64,000 nucleotides of DNA, from assembly GCF_900111565.1 (NCBI RefSeq), contig NZ_FOIK01000004.1, positions 186,001 to 250,000 on the forward strand, given 5' to 3'. The notes under the pieces were generated by a model. It ran no database searches. It had not been told where the DNA came from and worked only from the letters and a program-made list of their open reading frames with translations. The translations under genes and the position numbers were made by a program. Positions 18,010 to 27,889 of this stretch are shown here, in pieces (position 1 is the stretch's first letter; every line of letters begins with the position of its first letter). This DNA is from Paenibacillus sp. NFR01 (GTDB lineage: Bacteria > Bacillota > Bacilli > Paenibacillales > Paenibacillaceae).

Positions 18010-18987
18010 TTAGAAAATAGCGGAATCCTTGTCGATTTTGCGGGCGGCGTAATTGCTGGTCAGGACCAGGACGAAAGCGACCGTCGACTGGAGGAAGCCG
18101 GCGGCCGAGGCCATGCCGATATCCCCGGTCTTGCGCAGGCTGCGGTACACGAACGTGTCGATGACGTCGGTGGTCGGAAAGAGCAGCGAAGCGTCGCCGA
18201 CCATCGCGTAGAACATGCCGAAATCCGCATTCATAATCCGGCCTACGGCCAGCAGCGTCAGGATGATGACCGTCGGTTTCAGCATAGGGATGCTGATATG
18301 GCGGATTTGCTGCCAGCGGGAGGCGCCGTCGATCGCAGCCGCCTCATAATAGGAATTGTCGATGGAGGTGAGGGCGGCCAGATAGATGATCGTGCCGTAG
18401 CCCGTCGCCTTCCAGCGCAGCGCAATGGTCAGAATAATCGGCCACAGGCCGGCGTTGCTGTAGAAATCGACGCTGCCGAAGCCCATCCACTCAATCAGCC
18501 GGTTGATGGAGCCGCTCTCGTAATTGAGCAGGTTGTAAGAGAAGACGCCGACGACGATCCATGAGATGAAGAAGGGCAGGAACGTGATGGACTGCGTCAC
18601 GCGTTTGAAGAAGCGGAAGCGGATTTCGTTCAGCAGCAGCGCGAAGCCCACTTCGAACACCAGACCGACTGTGATGAACAGCACGTTCAGCAGCACGGTA
18701 TTGCGGATGGCGCGGAACGCCGCATCGGAAGAGAACAGGTAATCGAAGTTGCTCAGCAGCGGGTCCATCCAGGCGCTGCCGAAAATCCCTTTGGTGAAAT
18801 CGAAATCCTTGAACGCGATGACCAGCCCGGCCATGGGCAGGTAGTTGAACAGCAGCAGCAGGACGGCGAACGGCAGGAACATCAGCAGCAGCGACCGGTT
18901 GCGGTACAGGTCCTTCAGCAGCCCGAGCTTCCTGCGCGAAGCGGTTCCGGTACGCCGCTCGCTTGAAGTCGCAGTAATCGTTCTCAT
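18010..18987 (-). CDS. Carbohydrate ABC transporter permease (LplB/YtaP-like)
   Basis: 325 residues from ATG 18987, chosen because AGAAAGG lies nine bases upstream; an in-frame ATG two codons earlier is too close to it, and longer versions to 19170 would run through the promoter and terminator region. The N-terminal helix LLLMFLPFAVLLLLFNYLP and six membrane segments are present; the EAA loop reads YYEAAAIDGASRWQQIRHIS. The C-terminus NYAARKIDKDSAIF is typical of the LplB group. First gene of the importer operon; a candidate cre site and the end of the kinase operon lie just upstream. Confidence 0.9.
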   Translation of the reverse strand: MRTITATSSERRTGTASRRKLGLLKDLYRNRSLLLMFLPFAVLLLLFNYLPMAGLVIAFKDFDFTKGIFGSAWMDPLLSNFDYLFSSDAAFRAIRNTVLLNVLFITVGLVFEVGFALLLNEIRFRFFKRVTQSITFLPFFISWIVVGVFSYNLLNYESGSINRLIEWMGFGSVDFYSNAGLWPIILTIALRWKATGYGTIIYLAALTSIDNSYYEAAAIDGASRWQQIRHISIPMLKPTVIILTLLAVGRIMNADFGMFYAMVGDASLLFPTTDVIDTFVYRSLRKTGDIGMASAAGFLQSTVAFVLVLTSNYAARKIDKDSAIF

Positions 18988-19022
18988 AAGCATATACCTT
19001 TCTGTAATTGGTGATGTACTTA

Positions 19023-19036
19023 TGATACCGCTTACG
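19023..19036 (-). promoter_or_regulatory. Candidate catabolite-response element (cre) upstream of the sugar importer
   Basis: On the minus strand CGTAAGCGGTATCA matches 12 of 14 positions of the CcpA consensus TGWAARCGYTWNCW, including the central CG. It sits about 36 bases before the first permease ATG. CcpA control of a sugar importer is expected biology. The match is by eye only. Confidence 0.45.
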
Positions 19037-19117
19037 CCAAAAGCAAGACCATGAGCCGATCTTGTTGTTTTCCGGTTTAAAATTGGCTTCTCGTGCGACG
19101 GCAAGCCGCCAAGGACC

Positions 19118-19167
19118 AAAAAGCAGATTGGCCATTCTCCGGCAGGAGATCGCACAATCTGCTTTTT
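19118..19167. terminator. Terminator between the YesN/YesM-like operon and the importer operon
   Basis: AAAAAGCAGATT (19118-19129) pairs perfectly with AATCTGCTTTTT (19156-19167), with an inner CTCC-GGCA-GGAG. On the minus strand the stem ends in a T-run, so it stops transcripts coming from the kinase gene 31 bases upstream. Confidence 0.8.
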
Positions 19168-19198
19168 CAAAATGGAGAAGCATGCGAAATCCGCCCAG

Positions 19199-21004
19199 TC
19201 ACTTCTCTCCCCTGGCCTCGTCCTGAAGCGGGTCCAGCTTCATCACCGGATGCCGCAGGGCGATCCGCGTGCCGGCGCCGGGGTCGGACTCGATCTGCAG
19301 GCGGTACGCATCGCCGAAGTACAGCCTTAGCCGCTCGTTGACATTGCGCAGGCCCACGCCTTTGCTGCCGGTGGACTGCGGCGATTCTTCGCAGATATCG
19401 CAGTTCAGCTTCTCCAGCGTCTCCGCGGGAATGCCCTTGCCGTTGTCGATGATATCCAGAATCAGATCATCCTTCTCGCGGCGGGCGGTAATCAGAATTT
19501 TGCCCTGTTCGAAATTATCTCGGATACTGTGCTGGATCGCGTTTTCGACGAGCGGCTGCAGCAGGAGGCGCAGGAACGGCAGTTGCTGCAGCTCGGGTTC
19601 GACCGCATACAGGATGCGAATCGTCCGGCCCATGCGCGCCTGCTCGATCTGCACGTAAGCCTTAAGCTGTTCAAGCTCCCGCCGCAGCGTCGTCACTTCC
19701 TTGCCCTGGTTGAGGCTCAGGCGCAGCAAATTGCCGAGCGCGGCCACCATTTCACTGATGTCGCTGCGTCCGTGGGTCTCGGCCTTCCAGCGGATGGACT
19801 CCAGGGTGTTGTACAGAAAATGGGGGTTGATCTGGTGGCTGAGCACTTGGAACTCCAGCTCTTTCTTTTTCCATTCCGAGCGCGACGCCTCCTCAATGAG
19901 CGTTTCGATCTGCATCGTCAGGCTGATGAAGCCCCGGTACAGCCAGCCCACCTCGTCGTTGCGCTCGGACCAGGCGGAACGGTGATGGAAGTTCCCCCGC
20001 TCCGCCTTGCGCATCAGCTGGACCAGCCTGACCACGGGCTGGGTGAAATGCACGGTGAAATAAATAACCACGCCGACGCAGCACAGCAGGTAACCCACGA
20101 GAAACCACAGCATGACGCGGTTGATTTCATCGATCGTGCCGGTCAGCTCGCTGAGCGGCGACAGGCTGACCAGATACCACGGACGGCTGTCCAGCTTTAA
20201 GCTGGAGGCCAGAAATTTCTGCCCTTCGATGCTGAGGGTCCGGGACTGCCCGGGCTCGCCGCCCGTAAGGCCCGAGAAACGTACGGCCATCTCCTCCCGT
20301 CCCGTCCACTCGTTGGCGGCCGAGTCGTAGAGCACGCTGCCGTCTTCGTCGAGGAGAAGTAGCTTTTGCCCTTCGATATTGCCCGACGGGGAAAAATAAC
20401 GGGCCAGCTGGTCCTCCGAAACGTCGGCGGCAATAATCCCCCTGGGACGCTGGTCGTACAGTCCGGTGAAACGTTTACTGTAAGCCAACAGCGGTTTGGC
20501 GTAACGCCCGCGCAGTGGCATCGAGAGGCGCCAGAACGGCCCGACCGTATGCTGCGCCCGGCGGAACCACTCCTCGTCCTGAACGATATGCGGCTCCCCG
20601 ATCGTATTCATGTAATCGGTGTAACGCTCCGGTTCTATCGGATACAGATGCACCCGGAACGCGTCGATGGAGGCCGTCTGCTGATTCAGCAGCGTCAGCA
20701 TATTGACGGTAAACGCCTCTTCTTCCTCCCACCCGGACGGCGGCCGCTCCAAAAGGTCCTGGAGCTGCTTGTTGCCGATCAGATCGTTCAGCTGATCGTT
20801 GAGCCGGGACAGATACAGCTCGAAGCTTTTGCGCGCCTGGACGAGAAAGCTGAGGGACATGGAAGTATTGGCATTGGAGATTCCTTCGATCGCCTTGACA
20901 TGGGTGTAGTAGGCAAACCAAAGAAACGGCACGATCAGAATGCATAGAAAAATCAGGATCACCTTGTTGCGGAGCGAGCCGAGCGCGATTCCAGCCTTAT
21001 TCAT
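19199..21004 (-). CDS. YesM-family membrane sensor histidine kinase
   Basis: 601 residues. Membrane helix near residues 13-34, a long extracellular sensor region of about 250 residues (Cache type by layout), a second helix near 290-312 (MLWFLVGYLLCCVGVVIYF), a HAMP linker, the LytS/YesM-type phosphoacceptor motif LSHQINPHFLYNTLESIRW near 395, and a HATPase domain with VENAIQHSI, DIIDNGKGIP and GVGLRNVNERL. It would sense an extracellular sugar-related signal and phosphorylate the response regulator. Its ATG overlaps the regulator's stop region by 8 bases, so the two are translationally coupled, with the regulator first. A terminator follows. Confidence 0.92.
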   Translation of the reverse strand: MNKAGIALGSLRNKVILIFLCILIVPFLWFAYYTHVKAIEGISNANTSMSLSFLVQARKSFELYLSRLNDQLNDLIGNKQLQDLLERPPSGWEEEEAFTVNMLTLLNQQTASIDAFRVHLYPIEPERYTDYMNTIGEPHIVQDEEWFRRAQHTVGPFWRLSMPLRGRYAKPLLAYSKRFTGLYDQRPRGIIAADVSEDQLARYFSPSGNIEGQKLLLLDEDGSVLYDSAANEWTGREEMAVRFSGLTGGEPGQSRTLSIEGQKFLASSLKLDSRPWYLVSLSPLSELTGTIDEINRVMLWFLVGYLLCCVGVVIYFTVHFTQPVVRLVQLMRKAERGNFHHRSAWSERNDEVGWLYRGFISLTMQIETLIEEASRSEWKKKELEFQVLSHQINPHFLYNTLESIRWKAETHGRSDISEMVAALGNLLRLSLNQGKEVTTLRRELEQLKAYVQIEQARMGRTIRILYAVEPELQQLPFLRLLLQPLVENAIQHSIRDNFEQGKILITARREKDDLILDIIDNGKGIPAETLEKLNCDICEESPQSTGSKGVGLRNVNERLRLYFGDAYRLQIESDPGAGTRIALRHPVMKLDPLQDEARGEK

Positions 21005-22631
21005 CGGCGATTCCCTGCAGCCGGCGGAACTCCTTCGGCGTCCATCCCGTTTGCTTTTTGAACAGCTTGGTGAAATGCACAGGATCCTTGTAGCCGACGA
21101 GCGAGGAAATCTGATAGATTTTGTAGCGTACTTCGCCCAGCATCGTTTTGGCGTTCTCCATCCTCACTTCGGTCACGTATTCCAAAAACGTCTGGCGCTT
21201 CTCTTTTTTAAACAGCTTGCTCAGCCATACAGGAGTGACATGCACCTCCTGGGCCACGCTTTGCAGGGTCAGATTATCCGCATAATGCCGTAAAATATAA
21301 CGTTCCGCCTCCTGTATGATTTGCCCCGGCGAAGAAGAGAGCTTCCCGAAATCTCGTGCCATCTCCAGCAGACACGATTCCGCCTGCCCGCGCAGCGATT
21401 CCAGCGTGTCGAAGCGCTCCAGCCGGTCCCAGAGCACCATCGGGTTCCGCTGCCAGCTCTGCTCGCTCCAGCCGTATTGAGCCGCCTTCTTGAAAATGCT
21501 CAGCAGCCATTCGAAGATGTGCTGCTGGATGTCCTTGATCGAGCCTAACGACCACGATTGGACCAGTTCATAAAAACGGTTCATCGCCGCGCGGATATCT
21601 TCTTCGGTTCCGTAACGGATCAGATCCAGCACCTCGTCCGGATTCGTTATCGGCGGATTCTCCGCATCGGCTTCCTGCTCCCAGCCGCGGCTGGTCAGCA
21701 GGCGGTCGCCGCCGTAAATCGCCTTCTGCTCCAGAATCTCCTCCGCTTCGGCATAGCGCGCATGCAGCTCGGACAAGCTCCCCGGAACGGCGCAGAGCGC
21801 TGCGCTTGCCTTTACCTTGACGAAGGAATGGATCCGCTCGATGCATAAATTGCCCAGCTCCTCCAGACGCGCCCCGCTTTCTTCCCGGCTGCAGCGCAGC
21901 ACGGCCGCCCAGCGCGACTTGGAGTCCTGGCACAGCAGAAAGGGCTCGGCGTATTCCTCCTCCAGCGTCTGCTTCACGACGTTGCCGATGCCGAACAGAA
22001 TCAATTCTTTTTCCCGGCGCAGCCCGTCCCGGTTCTCCACCGCCTTCAGATCGTCCGCTTCAAACAGCATGACGACGGCAGGCCCGGCGACCATCCATTC
22101 GTCCTTCAATGTCCGCAGCCGGTGCAGGATGCGCGTCTCGCGGTACGGATCGTAATCCTGCTCCAGAATTTCGCGGATCAGCTCGCCGCGGATTTTGGGC
22201 AGCGCGCTGTTGATCTGGTCGTTGAGCAGCGCGCGGTTTTTCCGGTCGGTCTTTTCCTGCTCCAGCTGCGAAATCGCCCGTTGCAGCACCTCACCCAGCT
22301 CCGCAGTGCTGATCGGCTTCAGGATGTAATCCATCGCGCCGAGCTTCATCGCCTGTCTTACCATATCGAAATCGTCATACCCGCTGATGACGATGGCTTT
22401 CCACCCATTCGGCCGCCGTGCTCCAAGCGTTTCGATCAGCTCCAGCCCGGACATCCGTTTCATGCGGATATCGGTCACGATCAGATCGGGCTCTTGCGTC
22501 AGCGCCAGCTCCAGCGCCGAATCGCCGTCGTCGGCAATTAAAACGCTTTCAATTCCGAAGTCCCGCCACGGAAACCCCGTCCGCAGCCCCTCCCGGATCT
22601 CCAGTTCATCATCCACAACCAGTGCCAGCAT
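20997..22631 (-). CDS. YesN-family response regulator with AraC DNA-binding domain
   Basis: 544 residues from ATG 22631, where AGGGGGT lies seven bases upstream; the reading frame extends to 22775 but the extra 48 residues look non-coding. The receiver domain starts at once (ALVVDDELEIREGL), with the phospho-acceptor in IVTDIRMKRMSG near residue 53 and the lysine in YILKPIS. A middle region of about 290 residues follows, then a C-terminal AraC/XylS pair of helix-turn-helix motifs (VAQEVHVTPVWLSKLFKKEK; ISSLVGYKDPVHFTKLFKKQ). It should activate the neighbouring sugar-use genes when phosphorylated by the kinase encoded downstream. It is divergent from the GH38 gene. Confidence 0.92.
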   Translation of the reverse strand: MLALVVDDELEIREGLRTGFPWRDFGIESVLIADDGDSALELALTQEPDLIVTDIRMKRMSGLELIETLGARRPNGWKAIVISGYDDFDMVRQAMKLGAMDYILKPISTAELGEVLQRAISQLEQEKTDRKNRALLNDQINSALPKIRGELIREILEQDYDPYRETRILHRLRTLKDEWMVAGPAVVMLFEADDLKAVENRDGLRREKELILFGIGNVVKQTLEEEYAEPFLLCQDSKSRWAAVLRCSREESGARLEELGNLCIERIHSFVKVKASAALCAVPGSLSELHARYAEAEEILEQKAIYGGDRLLTSRGWEQEADAENPPITNPDEVLDLIRYGTEEDIRAAMNRFYELVQSWSLGSIKDIQQHIFEWLLSIFKKAAQYGWSEQSWQRNPMVLWDRLERFDTLESLRGQAESCLLEMARDFGKLSSSPGQIIQEAERYILRHYADNLTLQSVAQEVHVTPVWLSKLFKKEKRQTFLEYVTEVRMENAKTMLGEVRYKIYQISSLVGYKDPVHFTKLFKKQTGWTPKEFRRLQGIADE

Positions 22632-22783
22632 TGCGACCACCCCCTGTAAGTAGTTTCGTTGTCTGTAGTCCGTTCCCCGCCGGCCAAAGGCCGGTGTTCT
22701 TATTTTAAATCGCATATGGAGAAAGGAACAAGCGGCCCGGGGCAATACGCCAATAATTACCGCAAAAGTTTGCAATCGTCTCC

Positions 22784-22812
22784 TTGTTCGTCTCCTGCCC
22801 CCTTTCTACAAT
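22784..22812 (+). promoter_or_regulatory. Probable sigma-A promoter of the GH38 operon
   Basis: TTGTTC (22784-22789), 17-bp spacer, TACAAT (22807-22812), 42 bases upstream of the mannosidase ATG and divergent from the response-regulator gene. Confidence 0.55.
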
Positions 22813-22854
22813 GGGGGGTGTATCTCCGAAATTTCCGAGAAAAGAGGCCCTTCC

Positions 22855-25638
22855 ATGAAAGCCATCAAGCAAACCGTCCATGTCGTTTCGCACACGCATT
22901 GGGACAGGGAATGGTATATGCCGTACGAAGCGCATCATATCCGCCTGGCCGATACCGTCAATACGCTGTTGGATACGTTCGACCGCGACCCGGAGTTCCG
23001 CAGCTTTTACCTGGACGGGCAAACCATCGTGTTTGAAGATTACCTGCAGGTCCACCCGGAGAAAAGGGAACAGCTCCACAGGCTCTCCCGGGAAGGAAAG
23101 CTGGCCGCCGGCCCGTGGTATGTGCTGCAGGATGAATTTCTGACCAGCAGCGAAGCCAACATCCGCAATCTCCAGATCGGGCTGCGGGACGCCAGGGAGA
23201 TCGGGACGGTCTCCAAATTGGGCTATTTCCCGGATTCCTTCGGCAATATGGGCCAGGCGGCGCAAATCCTGCGCCAGGCCGGCATTGAGACCGCAGTCTT
23301 CGGGCGCGGCGTCAAAGCCACGGGCTTCAACAATCAGGTCGGCGAAGCCGGTCATTTGGAATCGCCGTTCTCGGAGCTGATCTGGGAGTCCCCGGACGGC
23401 TCCGAAGTGCTGGGCATTCTCTTCGCCAACTGGTACAACAACGGAATGGAGATTCCGGCGGAACGCGAAGCCGCTGCGGCATATTGGCCGCCGCGGCTGG
23501 AAGCGGCCGCGCGTTACGCGTCCACGCCGCATCTTCTGCTGCTAAACGGCTGCGACCACCAGCCCGTGCAGCGCGATTTATCCGCCGCGCTGCGCACCGC
23601 ACGGGAGCTGTACCCCGATATCGAGTTCATCCACTCCGATTACGATACGTACATCCGCAGCGTAAGGGCGGCGCTCCCCGATAAGCTGAGCCGCATCCGC
23701 GGCGAGCTCCGCGGACAGCGCACCGACGGCTGGTATTCGCTCGTCAACACCGCTTCGGCGCGCGTATGGATCAAGCAGCTTAACCAGGAGGCCCAGACGC
23801 TGCTGGAGAGAACCGCGGAGCCGCTCGCCGCCATCGCGCATCTTCTGGGCTCGCCTTACCCGCATGCCCTGATGCGCTACGCCTGGAAGACGCTTATGCA
23901 GAATCATCCCCATGACAGCATTTGCGGCTGCAGCGTGGATGAGGTCTACCGCGAAATGAAGACGCGCTTCGCCAAGAGCATGGAGGTGGGACGCGGCCTG
24001 GCGCGGGTCAGCGCCGACGCGATCGCCGCGCGCATCGACACCTCTATCTTCGCGGTGTACGGCGGGCAAGCCGTGCCGTTCGCCGTCTTCAATACAAGCG
24101 GCTACGGCACCGCCCGCACCGTGACGCTGGAGATCGAGTGGAGCCGCCGCTATTTCAGGCAAAACGAACAGCCGGCCGAGGTTGCAGAAGAGGTACGCCG
24201 CCGCACCCATGCCGCAGGCAAGCTCGTGGACGCCCGCGGCATGGAGATCGCCGCCGAGGTCACCGATCTTGGCGTGCGCTTCGGCTACGACCTGCCGGAC
24301 GACAAGTTCCGGCAGCCGTATATGGCGCGGGCGCTGCGGCTGACCTTCGAAGCCGCGGCGCTGCCAGGCATCGGCTACCGCTGCTTCGCCTGGATTCCCG
24401 CCGGCGAAGCGGAGAGTCCGGCGCGGAATCAGGCCGCAGCCGCGCTTGAAACGGCGGCTGTCACGGCGCGAATCGGCGGCGAACCGGGCGGTTTGGCGGT
24501 CGCCCCCGGCACGCTGGAGAACGCGTTCCTGCGGGTCAGCGCCGCAGCGGACGGCAGCCTGACGCTGCTCGATAAAACGACCGGCCAAACGTATTCCGGA
24601 CTTGGCGTCTACGAGGATACCGGCGACATCGGCAACGAGTACATTTACTTCCAGCCGATTAACGACCAGCCGCTGACCACCGCCGGATCGGCGGCTGCGG
24701 TCACGCTTGTCGAGGATACGCCTTGGCGAGCCACGCTGGAGATTAAGCAGCGGTTGTGGATTCCGGAAGCCGCCGACGAGCGGCTGGCGCACGAAGTTAA
24801 CGCCATGGTACCGTTCAACGAACGGTTGGCCGGCCGCTCCGCCCGCAGCATTCCGCTCGATCTCGTAACGCGGGTCAGCCTGGAACGGGAAGGCAAAGGC
24901 GTCAAGGTACACGCCCGCTTCGACAACGCCAGCCGCGACCACCGGCTGCGCGTGTTATTCCCGGCCGGCGTGGACAGCACCGTGCATTACGCCGATTCAG
25001 TCTTTGAGGTGGCACAGCGCATGACGACGCCGGCGCCGGAATGGAAAAACCCCAGCTACTGCCACCATATGCAGTCATTTGTGGACGTGCACGGCGACAA
25101 CCGTGGCCTGGTCGTGGCCGGCAAAGGCCTGAACGAATACGAGATTCTGCAGGATGGCAACGGCACCATCGCCGTTACGCTGCTCCGTGCTGTGAGCGAG
25201 CTCGGCGACTGGGGCGTATTCCCGACGCCCGAGGCCCAGTGCCTGGGCCCTTGCGAAGCCGAGTGGATGATTCTCCCGCACGGTGGCGCTTCGGCCCGCT
25301 TCGCGGCCTACCGGGAAGCCTATGCGTTCGCGGTGCCGGTCTTAACGGCAGAGACCGGGCTGCACAGCGGCGAGCTTCCTCCCGAAGCGTCCTTCCTCGA
25401 CTGGTCGGGAGACGGCCTGGCCTTCTCCAGCTTCAAGATTGCCGAAGACAGCGGCGATCCCGTGGCCCGCTGGTACAATTTAGGAGCCGAGGAAACGGCC
25501 CTTATCCTTCCGGCGGAGGCCCGGGCTTATGCGACCGGCATCCTTGAAGAACGCACGTCGAAGACGGCGGGTGAGCAGCTTTCAGTCCCGGGCTACGCCA
25601 TCGTCACTGCCGGCCTGCCCGGCCTGCTCCGCTCCTGA
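22855..25638 (+). CDS. GH38 alpha-mannosidase
   Basis: 927 residues, no signal peptide, so cytoplasmic. The zinc site begins with HTHWDREW (His15 and Asp17 by analogy with the HxD of animal GH38 enzymes). The nucleophile should be Asp127 in YFPDSFGNMGQ, and a further zinc His lies in NHPHDSICG near 351-353. The C-terminal half carries the GH38 beta-sandwich domains, with VKVHARFDNASRDHRLRV and PTPEAQCLGPCEAEW. The family removes alpha-linked mannose from oligosaccharides; bacterial members include alpha-1,3-mannosidases. It opens a three-gene rightward group; the next gene starts 45 bp later. It likely degrades imported mannosides. Confidence 0.92.
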   Translation: MKAIKQTVHVVSHTHWDREWYMPYEAHHIRLADTVNTLLDTFDRDPEFRSFYLDGQTIVFEDYLQVHPEKREQLHRLSREGKLAAGPWYVLQDEFLTSSEANIRNLQIGLRDAREIGTVSKLGYFPDSFGNMGQAAQILRQAGIETAVFGRGVKATGFNNQVGEAGHLESPFSELIWESPDGSEVLGILFANWYNNGMEIPAEREAAAAYWPPRLEAAARYASTPHLLLLNGCDHQPVQRDLSAALRTARELYPDIEFIHSDYDTYIRSVRAALPDKLSRIRGELRGQRTDGWYSLVNTASARVWIKQLNQEAQTLLERTAEPLAAIAHLLGSPYPHALMRYAWKTLMQNHPHDSICGCSVDEVYREMKTRFAKSMEVGRGLARVSADAIAARIDTSIFAVYGGQAVPFAVFNTSGYGTARTVTLEIEWSRRYFRQNEQPAEVAEEVRRRTHAAGKLVDARGMEIAAEVTDLGVRFGYDLPDDKFRQPYMARALRLTFEAAALPGIGYRCFAWIPAGEAESPARNQAAAALETAAVTARIGGEPGGLAVAPGTLENAFLRVSAAADGSLTLLDKTTGQTYSGLGVYEDTGDIGNEYIYFQPINDQPLTTAGSAAAVTLVEDTPWRATLEIKQRLWIPEAADERLAHEVNAMVPFNERLAGRSARSIPLDLVTRVSLEREGKGVKVHARFDNASRDHRLRVLFPAGVDSTVHYADSVFEVAQRMTTPAPEWKNPSYCHHMQSFVDVHGDNRGLVVAGKGLNEYEILQDGNGTIAVTLLRAVSELGDWGVFPTPEAQCLGPCEAEWMILPHGGASARFAAYREAYAFAVPVLTAETGLHSGELPPEASFLDWSGDGLAFSSFKIAEDSGDPVARWYNLGAEETALILPAEARAYATGILEERTSKTAGEQLSVPGYAIVTAGLPGLLRS

Positions 25639-25683
25639 AAGCGGGACGCGAAATCCTATTTTAAACGAGAGCGAGGACGCCCT

Positions 25684-26907
25684 ATGGCTATTATCAAAAC
25701 CATCCGCTGCCTGCGCACGCGCCATGACGGAAGCTGGACGATCGTTCAGATCGTCACGGACCAGGATGGCCTGTACGGACTCGGCTCCGCCTCCGATTTG
25801 TATAATCCCGAAGCCGTCGTGCAGGTCATCGAGCAGCACTTCGCCCCGCTCCTTGCCGGACGGGATGCCTCACAGATCGAGGATATCTGGCAAACGATGC
25901 AGCACAGCGCTTACTGGCGCAACGGTTCGATTACGCAGACGGCGATCAGCGGGATCGATATGGCCCTGTGGGACATTCTTGGCAAGGAGGCCGGCCTGCC
26001 GGTCCACCGGCTGCTCGGCGGAGCGGTCCGGGCCGCCGTTCCCTGCTACGGGCACGCCGGCGGACGCTCCATTGCCGAATTGAAGGAAGAGGTACACCGT
26101 TTCCGGGAGGAGGGCTATTCGGTCATCCGCTGCCAGCTCGGCGGCTACGGCGGCGGTGGGTTCCTGCCGGCCGAAAGGCTCCGGCTGCCCGAAGGCTCCT
26201 GGATTAAAGACAACGCCTTCGACGAGCAGGCTTACCTGCACAATATACCAGCCATGTTCGAGCAGCTCCGGGCCGAATTCGGCGGGGAGCTTGGCCTCAC
26301 GCATGACGTGCATGAGCATCTGTCGCCGATCGCGGCCATCCGGCTTGCCAAATCGCTGGAGCCGTACAACCTGTTCTTCCTGGAAGACGCCCTGCCGCCC
26401 GAACAGCTCGGCTGGTACCGTCAGCTCCGCGTCCAATGCGCCACGCCCCAGGCGGTCGGCGAGCTGTTCACGAATCCGCAGGAGTGGCTTCCGCTCGTGC
26501 AGGAACGCCTGATCGACTTTCTGCGTATGCGGATCTCGAAGGCGGGCGGCATCAGCGCCTGCCGCAAAACCGCCGCTGTCTGCGAAGCGTTCGGCGTCCG
26601 TACGGCCTGGCAGGAAGGCGGAGAGAACGATCCGGTCAACCAGGCCGCTGCGGTGCATCTCGACCTGGCCTTATGGAACTTCGGTATCCAGGAGATCAAT
26701 CATTTCAGGGAGGAGGAGCTCGAGGCCTTCCCCGGCCATATTCGGCGCTCCGGCGGCTATTTGTATGCACAAGAGAAGCCGGGTCTCGGAATTGAGCTTG
26801 ACGAGCCGAAGGCACAGCGGCTGATTGGGGAAGGCTGGAAATCCGCAGCCTATTACCGACCATATCCGCTGGACCGCAAGGCGGACGGTACGCTGGTCCG
26901 GCCCTGA
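25684..26907 (+). CDS. Enolase-superfamily sugar-acid dehydratase (mannonate dehydratase/RspA-like)
   Basis: 407 residues. The N-terminal capping domain has AYWRNGSITQTAISGIDMAL and the barrel contains LTHDVHEHL, FLEDALPPEQ and AVGELF, giving the Asp, Glu, Glu metal ligands of the mannonate dehydratase (ManD/RspA) subgroup. The C-terminal YPLDRKADGTLVRP is also typical of that subgroup. Such enzymes dehydrate D-mannonate or D-gluconate to 2-keto-3-deoxygluconate, though many members are weak or inactive on these and the true substrate may be another sugar acid. Placed between the GH38 and an NAD-dependent dehydrogenase, it suggests an oxidative route for a released sugar. Confidence 0.82.
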   Translation: MAIIKTIRCLRTRHDGSWTIVQIVTDQDGLYGLGSASDLYNPEAVVQVIEQHFAPLLAGRDASQIEDIWQTMQHSAYWRNGSITQTAISGIDMALWDILGKEAGLPVHRLLGGAVRAAVPCYGHAGGRSIAELKEEVHRFREEGYSVIRCQLGGYGGGGFLPAERLRLPEGSWIKDNAFDEQAYLHNIPAMFEQLRAEFGGELGLTHDVHEHLSPIAAIRLAKSLEPYNLFFLEDALPPEQLGWYRQLRVQCATPQAVGELFTNPQEWLPLVQERLIDFLRMRISKAGGISACRKTAAVCEAFGVRTAWQEGGENDPVNQAAAVHLDLALWNFGIQEINHFREEELEAFPGHIRRSGGYLYAQEKPGLGIELDEPKAQRLIGEGWKSAAYYRPYPLDRKADGTLVRP

Positions 26908-26973
26908 AGCGGCAAATGCCTTCACGCAGGACAGCAAAGGAGTACCACCCCACTAAGGAGGTTCTATCCCCAT

Positions 26974-27813
26974 ATGAAAACGATAGCCGTAACGGGCGGA
27001 AGCGGCAAGCTTGGCGCCGCGGTCGTTCATGCGCTCCAGCGCGAAGGGCTCGATGTTCTGTCTCTGGACCGGCGCAGATCGGAGGCTCTTCGCTGCCGCC
27101 AGCTTACCGTGGATCTGGAGGATCTCGGCGAGGTCGCCGGCGCGCTGCAGGGTGTGGATGCCGTGGTTCATCTGGCCGCTATCCCGGCTCCGCTGCTGTA
27201 TCCGCCCGCCCGTATCTTTAGGAATAATGTACTCTCCGGGTACAACGTGCTGGAAGCAGCCGAGCTCCTGGGCATCGGCCGGGTCGTCTTCGGCTCCAGT
27301 GAATCGTCCTACGGCTTTGCCTGGGCACCGCAGCCGTTTGAACCGCTGTACGTGCCCGTGGACGAAGGGCATCCGCAATTGCCGCAGGAGTGCTACGGGC
27401 TCTCCAAAGTGGTGAACGAAAGCGCGGTCTCGATGGTGAACCGCCGGGGCGCGCTGACGGCGATAGCGCTGCGCTTCTCGACCGTGATGGCTCCGGAGGA
27501 ATACCGGAGCGCCGATCCGGCTTCGCGGCCCGAGCGTTTCAAAAAAACGCTGTGGAGCTACATCGATATCCGCGACGCCGCGGACGCCTGTCTGGCGGCG
27601 CTGAATGTCCGGGGACCCGTACCGGACCATCTCAACATTACGGCCGACGATACGCTTAGCGATTGGCCGACAGCTCGCCTGCTGGACGAATTCTATCCAG
27701 GCGTTTCGGACCGGCGCGCACCCTTCGCAGCCCGGGAAGCCGTCGTCAGCAACCGTCTGGCCAAAGAAACCATGGACTGGCGGCCCCGTCATTCCTGGCG
27801 GGACGGCCAGTAA
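26974..27813 (+). CDS. NAD-dependent epimerase/dehydratase-family oxidoreductase
   Basis: 279 residues, extended-SDR type. The Rossmann motif TGGSGKLG is at the N-terminus, VVHLAAIPAP follows strand 4, and the catalytic pair is YGLSK with upstream FGSSESSYGF. The overall length and the SSESSYG pattern fit uronate-dehydrogenase-like or sugar-dehydrogenase members rather than UDP-sugar epimerases of about 320 residues. In the context of a sugar-acid dehydratase it may oxidise a free sugar or uronic acid to a lactone with NAD+; this is inference. A full Shine-Dalgarno TAAGGAGGT precedes ATG 26974. Last gene of the rightward group, ended by a terminator. Confidence 0.83.
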   Translation: MKTIAVTGGSGKLGAAVVHALQREGLDVLSLDRRRSEALRCRQLTVDLEDLGEVAGALQGVDAVVHLAAIPAPLLYPPARIFRNNVLSGYNVLEAAELLGIGRVVFGSSESSYGFAWAPQPFEPLYVPVDEGHPQLPQECYGLSKVVNESAVSMVNRRGALTAIALRFSTVMAPEEYRSADPASRPERFKKTLWSYIDIRDAADACLAALNVRGPVPDHLNITADDTLSDWPTARLLDEFYPGVSDRRAPFAAREAVVSNRLAKETMDWRPRHSWRDGQ

Positions 27814-27889
27814 ACCGCCGCCGGCCTCACGCCTTCCCGAGCCCGGCAGCCTTGTCCGAAATCCGGATGCCATAAATGCCATAAACGAC

